A DNA stretch of 7,183 nt from Thermomicrobiaceae bacterium (GTDB lineage Bacteria > Chloroflexota > Chloroflexia > Thermomicrobiales > Thermomicrobiaceae), in the NCBI GenBank assembly GCA_007122555.1, contig SKTL01000146.1:1-7183 (forward strand). Direction: 5' to 3'. The notes beneath the pieces are model-generated. The model had not been told where the DNA came from. It ran no database searches and saw only the letters and a program-made list of their open reading frames with translations. Positions 1-4,617 of this stretch are shown one piece after another. Each line of letters begins with the position of its first letter. The first letter of the stretch is position 1. A program made the position numbers and the translations under genes.

Positions 1-117
1 ATCGTCGTCATCATCGGTCGCACAGGCCGCCAGAACCAGCGACGCACTGGCGGCTCCCATGATTCCGACCATCGTTCGTCGTGTCACTCGGTGTCCAAGT
101 GTGCGTTCGAGATCCAT
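1..117 (-). CDS. Tat-type lipoprotein, N-terminus only (partial)
   Basis: The ATG at 115-117 opens a minus-strand frame that stays open to the window edge (39 codons visible). The residues form a signal peptide: an N-region with a twin arginine (TRRTMVG, R13-R14), a short hydrophobic stretch rich in Ala, Ser, Leu and Val, and a lipobox LAAC (residues 29-32). Cys32 would be lipidated and become the mature N-terminus. A run of five aspartates (35-39) follows as a hydrophilic linker. AGAGAGGA about 6 nt upstream of the ATG serves as ribosome binding site. The protein is therefore expected to be exported folded and anchored on the outer face of the membrane. Many such proteins are substrate-binding subunits of ABC transporters, but nothing of the mature domain is visible, so no function is assigned. 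Reading-frame and signal assignment are confident; identity is unknown. Confidence 0.72.
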   Translation of the reverse strand, partial: MDLERTLGHRVTRRTMVGIMGAASASLVLAACATDDDDD

Positions 118-319
118 CCCGCATCCTCTCTGCAATCGAGCATCTGCTGTTCGCAGATGCAACGTGTCAACGACGGGCGCGACACTGGTCTGCTTAACCG
201 TGCGCGCTAATTGCAGGATAGTGAGGAGTGCGGGTGCGTTCCGTAAGCCTCATTACGTCCGCAGATGATTCACTGGCAATTGCCGGGTGCGCAGCTTGCT
301 GCCTCGGATACTGCGAACA
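118..319. other. Intergenic region between rtcB and the lipoprotein gene
   Basis: No credible coding frame is present; the short open frames here lack a ribosome site and family resemblance. Apart from the palindrome at 140-160 it holds several small inverted repeats: CGTAA/TTACG at 242-246 and 253-257, the perfect palindrome GGCAATTGCC at 275-284, and GCAGC/GCTGC at 291-302. The last two lie just past the rtcB stop but have no following T-run, so no classical intrinsic terminator for rtcB can be named. The octamer CGCAGATG, part of the operator-like palindrome, recurs at 260-267. Confidence 0.5.
140..170 (-). promoter_or_regulatory. Putative promoter -35 with overlapping palindromic operator for the lipoprotein gene
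   Basis: On the minus strand a perfect TTGACA (plus-strand 165-170) is followed 4 nt later by a perfect inverted repeat with 8-bp arms, GCATCTGC (153-160) and GCAGATGC (140-147), around a 5-nt centre. The repeat fills the spacer and the place where a -10 box would be, and lies 22 nt upstream of the lipoprotein ATG. No good TATAAT match is seen at 16-18 nt spacing, so the promoter call is weak. The palindrome itself is certain. It could be a repressor or activator operator, or a hairpin in the 5' leader if transcription starts further upstream. Confidence 0.4.
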
Positions 320-1774
320 TCACCCCTTCAGGCAGACGAGTGGTTTCAAGCGGGCGACCTTCTGGACGATTCCGGACCCGTGCATCGCGTTGATGACGGC
401 TTCGATGTCCTTGTACGCGCCCGGGGATTCTTCGCTAATGGCGTGTTTGCCGTGCGCCCGAACCGTTATCCCGAGCTGTTTCATTCGGTGGACGACCGAC
501 TTCGCGGGATACTGCTTCCTGGCCGCCCGGCGCGACATGGCTCGACCCGCGCCGTGTAGCGCGCTGCCGAATGTCTCGTCCATCCCGTAATCGGTCCCGC
601 GGAGGATGTAGCTGCTGGTTCCCATCGTTCCTCCGACGAGGACCGGCTGGCCGATGTGCATGTAGCGCGGCGGGATTTCCGGACGCCCCGGGCCGAACGC
701 CCGTGTTGCGCCCTTGCGATGGACGAGCAGATTCTTCATCGCGCCGTCGACGTCATGGTCTTCAAACTTCACGGTGTTGTGGGCGATCTCATAGAGCGTC
801 TCGATGTCTTCCGCCGGCGTTCCCAGCGCATCCTCGAAGGCTTCCCGGATCAGATGGGTCAACACCTGACGGTTGGCGAAGGCGCAGTTCGCGCCGGCCA
901 TCACCGCGGAATAGTAGTCTCTGCCTTCCGGGCTGTTAATCGGAGCGCAGACGAGTTCCCGCTCGAGGATTGGTATGTTGTACGTCTTCGACGCCTGTTC
1001 GAGCGTCTTCAGATAGTCAGTCCCGATCTGGTGCCCTAACGCCCGACTTCCGGTGTGCAGCATGATCGTGACTTGACCTTGCTGAAGCCCGTAGGCCGAT
1101 GCCGCTTCCTGATCGAAGATCTCATCGACGTACTGTACCTCGACGTAGTGATTGCCAGAGCCGAGCGTGCCGACCTGCTGGATCTGACGTTGCTTTGCGG
1201 TCTTGCTCACCTTCGAGGGGTCCGCCCCGTGCAGTTTGCCTCCGGACTCGATGAAACCGAGATCGTCCGGCGTGCCGTATCCGAGCCCGACAGCATAGCT
1301 GGCGCCCTGTTCGAGCACCCGATTGATCTCCTGCTCGTTCAGGCGAAGCTCACCGGTGCTGCCGAGTCCGGCCGGAACGTGCTCCATGAGCTTGTCGGCG
1401 AGTCGATCTTCCTTGCCGGCGATCTCATCCCGCGTCAGCATCGTTCGCAGTGTGCGCACACCGCAATTGATGTCAAATCCGACGCCCGCGACACTGATTA
1501 CGCCGTCGTCCGGGTCAAATGCGCCGATTCCACCGATCGGGAACCCGTACCCAGGGTGAATGTCGGCCATTGCCAGCGCGGCCTTCTGAATACCCGGCAG
1601 GCAGGCGACGTTGACAAGCTGTTGCAGGGCGCTCCATTCGCCGGCATTCCCGGTCAGCTCATCGATTCCCGCCTGATCGGTGTAGATCCGGGCGGGGACG
1701 TTCATCGCGCCGGATTTCGGGATCTCGAACCGGTAGGCATCAGTACGGTTGATCGTGATGTGTTTCCCGGTCAT
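320..1774 (-). CDS. rtcB: RtcB-family RNA ligase (3'-phosphate / 5'-OH, GTP- and Mn-dependent)
   Basis: Joins RNA ends carrying 3'-phosphate or 2',3'-cyclic phosphate to 5'-hydroxyl ends, using GTP and Mn2+, in tRNA splicing or RNA repair in the cytosol. With the start chosen here the protein is 484 aa, matching the long archaeal-type RtcB (Pyrococcus about 481 aa) rather than the shorter E. coli form. Signatures in order: DIHPGYGFPIGG (71-82); GVGFDINCGVR (97-107) with metal ligands D101 and C104; GSGNHYVEV (205-213) with N208 and H209; HTGSR (H240); AHN (H332); HRKGATRAFGPG (352-363); HGAGR with the guanylylated His407; and the C-terminal PLVCLKG with Lys483. All expected active-site residues are present. 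The frame is open upstream to 1936, but the ATG at 1774 has GGAGG 5 nt before it, and the extra 54 codons are unlike the family and overlap archease. C481, two residues before the terminal lysine, is an extra cysteine. It is the last gene of the cluster, 70 nt after archease. Confidence 0.95.
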   Translation of the reverse strand: MTGKHITINRTDAYRFEIPKSGAMNVPARIYTDQAGIDELTGNAGEWSALQQLVNVACLPGIQKAALAMADIHPGYGFPIGGIGAFDPDDGVISVAGVGFDINCGVRTLRTMLTRDEIAGKEDRLADKLMEHVPAGLGSTGELRLNEQEINRVLEQGASYAVGLGYGTPDDLGFIESGGKLHGADPSKVSKTAKQRQIQQVGTLGSGNHYVEVQYVDEIFDQEAASAYGLQQGQVTIMLHTGSRALGHQIGTDYLKTLEQASKTYNIPILERELVCAPINSPEGRDYYSAVMAGANCAFANRQVLTHLIREAFEDALGTPAEDIETLYEIAHNTVKFEDHDVDGAMKNLLVHRKGATRAFGPGRPEIPPRYMHIGQPVLVGGTMGTSSYILRGTDYGMDETFGSALHGAGRAMSRRAARKQYPAKSVVHRMKQLGITVRAHGKHAISEESPGAYKDIEAVINAMHGSGIVQKVARLKPLVCLKG

Positions 1775-1800
1775 CAGTACCTCCGAATATCCGAGTGCCG

Positions 1801-1823
1801 TCTGCTGAATTGCCTGCAGCAGA
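1801..1823 (-). other. Hairpin in the archease-rtcB intercistronic gap
   Basis: Perfect 7-bp arms, TCTGCTG (1801-1807) and CAGCAGA (1817-1823), surround a 9-nt loop. The element lies in the 70-nt gap between the archease stop and the rtcB start, about 27 nt upstream of the rtcB ATG. No T-run follows on the minus strand, so it is not an obvious terminator. It could stabilise or mark a processing point in the mRNA, or tune rtcB translation. It is a visible structure of unknown role. Confidence 0.4.
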
Positions 1824-1844
1824 ATCGTCGGTGTCTGGAGTGCG

Positions 1845-2270
1845 CTAAAGATCGAGCAGGCAGCGCAGCAGCCACCCGCGTTCATCGTGTTCGACCCGGA
1901 GCCCGCCATAGGTGGCCGCCTTGACGTCAGAATCAACCTCGTGCCGTTTTAGATTGATCGGTTCACCGAAGAGACGGCAGCTGACGCGCCAGTCGTCACC
2001 GATCTGTTCGACTGCATCAATGACGATGTCGTGAAAGAATGCGTTGTGAATGTCTTTTGTCGCAAGGACCGAGTTCAGAAGGTCGACGAAGAGCGAACCG
2101 GGATCGTTTCCAGACGCCCGGACCTCCCATGTGACCTGGTGAGTGACTGTATCTGGATCGACCATCAGCGAAAGCATGCCGCGGACGCCGTCGGCCAGCG
2201 CCTGCTCCAGCGTCTCGCCGGTTGCCTGTAATCCGATATCCGCCTGGTGATCGAGCAATTCCCAGGGCAT
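1845..2270 (-). CDS. Archease, activator of RtcB
   Basis: Archease is a small metal-binding partner that speeds formation of the RtcB-GMP intermediate and allows multiple turnover of the ligase. The 141-aa product has the usual family length. The N-terminal signature DHQADIG (residues 7-13) matches the conserved DHTADIG motif, including the metal-ligand aspartate D11. The central segment FVDLLNSVLATKDI and the late KAATYGGL segment (VKAxTYH-type in the family) also fit, and the conserved aspartate near the C-terminus is D140 in CLLDL. The start is ATG at 2268-2270 with GGAGA about 5 nt upstream. It lies 23 nt after the reductase stop and 70 nt before rtcB, all on one strand, so cotranscription is likely. 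Archease-rtcB adjacency is common in bacteria and archaea and supports both calls. Confidence 0.93.
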   Translation of the reverse strand: MPWELLDHQADIGLQATGETLEQALADGVRGMLSLMVDPDTVTHQVTWEVRASGNDPGSLFVDLLNSVLATKDIHNAFFHDIVIDAVEQIGDDWRVSCRLFGEPINLKRHEVDSDVKAATYGGLRVEHDERGWLLRCLLDL

Positions 2271-2293
2271 CCGGTTCTCCAGTGCTGATCGCG

Positions 2294-3529
2294 CTATCGG
2301 TATTCCCGGGAGAGTTTCCGAATATCGGTATCCGGATCACGCAGCGTTTCCGGGGCGATCTCCGCCCTTGCCGCGACAAGCCGGCGGGCTGAACGAAACT
2401 CGCGGGCCTGGTTCACCGTTACTGCCGCACAGATCGCGCCGTTGTCGAGATAGAAGGCGGTAATTGTTCGCTCGTCCGGATTACCACGGATGATCACGTC
2501 GCAGTCGTCCGGGGCGAAGCCGGCGTACTGGATGTTGGTGTCGTACTGATCCGACCAGAAATACGGAACCGGCGCGAATCGCTCGTCAGTAGCTCCAGCG
2601 ATGATCTTTCCCGCGAATGTCCCCTGCGAGCCGGCATTGTCAAAGTGCTCAATGCGAAGGCGCCGCTTCAATTCCGGGTGATACCAGCGAGCAACGTCGC
2701 CGGCGGCATGCACGTTGGGGATCGATGTCCGGCAGTACTCGTCAGTGACGATCCCGTTGTCGATCTCCAGATCACTGTCCAGGAACAGGTCGACGTTTGG
2801 CTGGACACCGACCCCGACAACGACGAGATCGCACTCAATCGCAGTTCCGTCGGCCAGAATGGCCTGCTCGACACGTGCGCCGCCTCTGAGTTCATCCACT
2901 CGCGATCCCATGCGAAGATCGACTCCATGATCCTGGTGGATAGCTGCGCAGACGCTGGTGATGTCTGGGTGCAGCGCGGCGCTCATCGGCGCATCGGCCA
3001 TGTCGACCATTGTGACGTCTTTGCCGAGCACCCGCGCGCTGGCCGCGACTTCCGAGCCAATGAACCCGGCGCCGATCACAACAACCTTTTCGGCGTTCGC
3101 CAGTTCTTCTCGAATTCCGCTGGCATCGCTAATGGTGCGGAGGTAGTGCACGCCGGTAAGATCGAAACCCGGATTGTTCAGCCTGACCGGCCTGGCTCCA
3201 GTCGCGATCAGGAGATCATCGTAGGTAAGCGTATCGCCGTTGGAGACTTCCACCCGGCGATCGCCGAGGTCGACCACCTCCGCCCTCGCCGACGTCAGAA
3301 TTGTTATCTCGTCGCGTGAATAGTCGCCGTCTGGCTGGAAGCCAAGCTCTCCAGGATCTCGCTTTCCCTGCAGCACCGCCTTGGAAAGCGGCGTTCGGTC
3401 GTACGGCAGATCGGGTTCGTCGGACACGATGGTGATCTGTCCGTCGTAGCCGTTATGTCTCGCTGCGAGCGCCGCGGAATGCCCGGTCAACCCGCCGCCG
3501 AGTATGACGAGACGCCGCTGCCCTGTCAT
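2294..3529 (-). CDS. FAD-dependent NAD(P)H:ferredoxin reductase (oxygenase-reductase type)
   Basis: A 411-aa flavoprotein of the pyridine nucleotide-disulfide oxidoreductase superfamily, in the rubredoxin/ferredoxin reductase branch, moving electrons from NAD(P)H through FAD to a small iron-sulfur protein. Domains in order: N-terminal FAD Rossmann motif VILGGGLTG (8-16); DRTPLSK (44-50); the LLIATGARP segment (106-114); the NAD(P)-binding motif VVIGAGFIGSE (150-160); the second FAD motif VHAAGDVA (273-280); PYFWSDQYD (322-330) opening a C-terminal reductase domain. No CxxC redox-active disulfide is seen, which excludes glutathione- or lipoamide-reductase chemistry. The ATG overlaps the stop of the Rieske gene (ATGA) and has only a weak Shine-Dalgarno, so translational coupling is likely. 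The partner is therefore the Rieske ferredoxin. No terminal oxygenase is nearby, so the final electron acceptor is unknown. NADH or NADPH preference cannot be decided safely. Confidence 0.9.
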   Translation of the reverse strand: MTGQRRLVILGGGLTGHSAALAARHNGYDGQITIVSDEPDLPYDRTPLSKAVLQGKRDPGELGFQPDGDYSRDEITILTSARAEVVDLGDRRVEVSNGDTLTYDDLLIATGARPVRLNNPGFDLTGVHYLRTISDASGIREELANAEKVVVIGAGFIGSEVAASARVLGKDVTMVDMADAPMSAALHPDITSVCAAIHQDHGVDLRMGSRVDELRGGARVEQAILADGTAIECDLVVVGVGVQPNVDLFLDSDLEIDNGIVTDEYCRTSIPNVHAAGDVARWYHPELKRRLRIEHFDNAGSQGTFAGKIIAGATDERFAPVPYFWSDQYDTNIQYAGFAPDDCDVIIRGNPDERTITAFYLDNGAICAAVTVNQAREFRSARRLVAARAEIAPETLRDPDTDIRKLSREYR

Positions 3530-3873
3530 CGGTCATCCGGATCATTCTTGATCGGCTTCCGGGAGACGTAGACCGTGCCGTCCTCGATCTTCACATCGTA
3601 AACCGGCAGGGGCACGACTGCCGGCAGGTTTGACGCGGCGCCGCTCTCGACGTTGAAGCCGGACGAGTGCAAGGGACACCAGATGGTGCCATCCTCGATA
3701 TCGCCATCCCAGAGCTCGGCGTATTCATGCGTACAGATGCCGTGCAGAGCGTGGATCTTGCCGTCCACTTTCGCCAGCATCAGCTGCTCGTCGTCCATAT
3801 CGAAGGGGTACATCTCCCCTTCCTCGACCAGGCTCTCCGGCATCACTTCGATGAACTCGTTGGAATCGGGCAC
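3526..3873 (-). CDS. Soluble Rieske-type [2Fe-2S] ferredoxin
   Basis: A 115-aa electron carrier. The Rieske ligands are clear: C47-T-H49 and C66-P-L-H69, spaced as C-X-H-X16-C-X2-H, with the following SSGF typical of oxygenase-type ferredoxins. There is no signal peptide or membrane helix, and the cysteine pair found in cytochrome bc-type Rieske proteins to form a disulfide is absent. This indicates a cytosolic low-potential ferredoxin rather than a respiratory subunit. The start is GTG (3871-3873), preceded by the strong ribosome site AAGGAGGAGGT with 5 nt spacing from GGAGG. The alternative ATG ten codons further in has no comparable site. The stop overlaps the reductase start by 4 nt, so the two proteins are probably made in step. 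A small NirD-like nitrite reductase subunit is a less likely alternative because no large subunit is present. Confidence 0.9.
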   Translation of the reverse strand: MPDSNEFIEVMPESLVEEGEMYPFDMDDEQLMLAKVDGKIHALHGICTHEYAELWDGDIEDGTIWCPLHSSGFNVESGAASNLPAVVPLPVYDVKIEDGTVYVSRKPIKNDPDDR

Positions 3874-3877
3874 GAGG

Positions 3878-3888
3878 ACCTCCTCCTT
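3878..3888 (-). promoter_or_regulatory. Strong ribosome binding site deciding the GTG start of the Rieske gene
   Basis: On the minus strand AAGGAGGAGGT ends 4 nt before the GTG at 3873, a near-perfect complement to the 16S rRNA tail. It supports the GTG start over the internal ATG at codon 11, and suggests high translation of the first gene of the cluster. Confidence 0.75.
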
Positions 3889-3926
3889 ACAATCGCGCGT
3901 GTCAGTTCTGTCGATTCTTGAAGGAA

Positions 3927-3961
3927 ACCGGACGGCTGCATATGGTCATGGGCCGTCCGGT
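3927..3961 (-). terminator. Strong hairpin between CDGSH and Rieske genes, possible terminator
   Basis: The arms ACCGGACGGC (3927-3936) and GCCGTCCGGT (3952-3961) form a perfect 10-bp GC-rich stem with a 15-nt loop. It lies 28 nt past the stop of the CDGSH gene and 53 nt upstream of the Rieske start, on their shared strand. On that strand the stem is followed by TTTCC, a poor T-run, so termination may be partial. Partial read-through would give an upstream small transcript and a lower-level long operon. The perfect dyad could alternatively be an operator for the Rieske promoter. Confidence 0.45.
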
Positions 3962-3989
3962 GGTGCGCTGTCTCGATTCGGGTCCGTTA

Positions 3990-4223
3990 CTACTCCTCGA
4001 CTTCGACGATATTGTGCTCGGCGACCGCGGCCTTCTCGCCCTTGAAGCCGCATTCCCGATGCGAACCGTCGCAGAACGGTTTGTTCTGGGACTCGCCGCA
4101 GCGACAGAGCTCGAGCTGATCGCCTTCAATCTTGATCTGGTTTCCCTTGTGATCGGAAACCGTGACGTTTCCCTGCACAATGTACGGGCCGTTGCGATTC
4201 ACCTTGATATGCACGTCAGACAT
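3990..4223 (-). CDS. CDGSH-type iron-sulfur protein
   Basis: A 77-aa protein with the CDGSH signature C40-R-C42-G-E-S45-Q-N-K-P49-F-C51-D-G-S-H55, which binds a [2Fe-2S] cluster through three cysteines and one histidine. Members of this family (mitoNEET and bacterial relatives) transfer electrons or clusters and act in redox or iron homeostasis. The N-terminal half (HIKVNRNGPYIVQGNV) resembles the beta-rich segment common in bacterial single-CDGSH proteins, and there is no membrane anchor. The frame is open to a GTG at 4283, but the ATG at 4223 is preferred: AAGGAGGG lies 10 nt upstream, and the extra 20 residues do not resemble the family. It is upstream of the Rieske-reductase cluster on the same strand, separated by 116 nt with a hairpin. 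It may be functionally related to those redox genes, but no partner is proven. Confidence 0.9.
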   Translation of the reverse strand: MSDVHIKVNRNGPYIVQGNVTVSDHKGNQIKIEGDQLELCRCGESQNKPFCDGSHRECGFKGEKAAVAEHNIVEVEE

Positions 4224-4253
4224 CGCGCCTGTTCCCTCCTTGGTTTTCCTGTC

Positions 4254-4276
4254 GAGCAGGACCCTCGTCCCTGCTC
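4254..4276 (-). other. Hairpin in the 5' leader of the CDGSH gene
   Basis: Seven-base arms GAGCAGG (4254-4260) and CCTGCTC (4270-4276) can pair around a 9-nt loop. The structure is 31 nt upstream of the CDGSH ATG and just ahead of its ribosome site. A competing smaller stem TCCTG/CAGGA overlaps one arm, so two mutually exclusive folds are possible. Role unknown; it may affect stability or translation if it is within the transcript. Confidence 0.3.
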
Positions 4277-4311
4277 CAGTCACCTACCTTAGCATGATGC
4301 GTTCCAGTCAC
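4275..4311. promoter_or_regulatory. Direct repeat TCCAGTCAC in the divergent promoter region
   Basis: The 9-mer TCCAGTCAC occurs twice, at 4275-4283 and 4303-4311, with start points 28 nt apart. The repeats lie between the divergent CDGSH and amidase-operon starts, a suitable place for a regulator to control either side. No convincing -10/-35 pair was found for the CDGSH gene on the minus strand. A chance repeat cannot be excluded. Confidence 0.3.
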
Positions 4312-4338
4312 GCGACTCCGACGGGACATGCGGGGCAC

Positions 4339-4367
4339 TTGACCAGCAGCGTCCGTGTCCTCAAACT
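4339..4367 (+). promoter_or_regulatory. Weak candidate promoter for the amidase operon
   Basis: TTGACC (4339-4344) matches the -35 consensus in five of six positions. After a 17-nt spacer CAAACT (4362-4367) matches TATAAT in three positions, including A2 and T6. Transcription would begin near 4374, giving a leader of about 34 nt before the small gene at 4408. The -10 is poor, so this is only the best candidate in the 184-nt divergent gap. Confidence 0.28.
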
Positions 4368-4407
4368 AGAGCAATGTCATGCCTTACATCAGAAATTAGG
4401 GACGGTG

Positions 4408-4617
4408 ATGAAACGAGATCCTGCGGTGTCCAGTGAGACGATTCAGGCCAATCTAATGACTGCGGCAAAAAACGAGTACGGCCACGAACGGGCTTCAGAG
4501 CTATCTGACCAGATCAAGCATCTGGCGCGAATGATGGCCGGCGTCGCGCAGATGCGGCTCGACCTTCGCGATGCGCCACTGGGCGATGCCTCCGGACAAG
4601 ATCGGAACGGGCGATGA
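4408..4617 (+). CDS. Small GatC/AtzG-like protein preceding the amidase
   Basis: A 69-aa, largely helical protein whose TGA stop overlaps the amidase ATG (ATGA, 4614-4617), implying translational coupling. The middle (residues 12-49, with YGHERASEL and IKHLARMMAGVAQ) looks amphipathic, and the tail LDLRDAPLGD (51-60) resembles the short extended tails of small partner subunits. Such subunits (GatC, and AtzG of the AtzE-AtzG complex) wrap around amidases. The sequence alone does not prove membership. The open frame runs upstream to 4162, but ATG 4408 is chosen because AGGGA lies about 5 nt before it and the upstream portion reads through the divergent promoter region and the antisense of the CDGSH gene. 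The likely job is stabilising or shaping the active site of the downstream amidase. An unrelated small protein remains possible. Confidence 0.68.
   Translation: MKRDPAVSSETIQANLMTAAKNEYGHERASELSDQIKHLARMMAGVAQMRLDLRDAPLGDASGQDRNGR

Noticed and set aside
275..302. Palindrome GGCAATTGCC and the GCAGC/GCTGC repeat as an rtcB terminator
   Set aside because: The stems are short and have no T-run on the minus strand, so a terminator call is not supported.
1055..1924. Long plus-strand open frame (289 codons) opposite archease and rtcB
   Set aside because: Antisense shadow of two well-supported genes in GC-rich DNA; no recognisable domain.
1775..1936. N-terminal extension of the RtcB frame to 1936
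   Set aside because: The extra 54 codons overlap archease in another frame and do not resemble RtcB, while ATG 1774 has a good ribosome site and gives the normal family length.
2645..3319. Plus-strand open frame (224 codons) opposite the reductase gene
   Set aside because: Antisense shadow of a gene with clear FAD and NAD motifs; no domain or ribosome site recognised.
4224..4283. N-terminal extension of the CDGSH frame to a GTG at 4283
   Set aside because: No ribosome site precedes it; ATG 4223 has AAGGAGGG upstream and yields a typical small CDGSH protein.
4162..4407. Upstream extension of the small amidase-linked frame
   Set aside because: It runs antisense through the CDGSH N-terminus and across the divergent promoter region, with no ribosome site or family resemblance.
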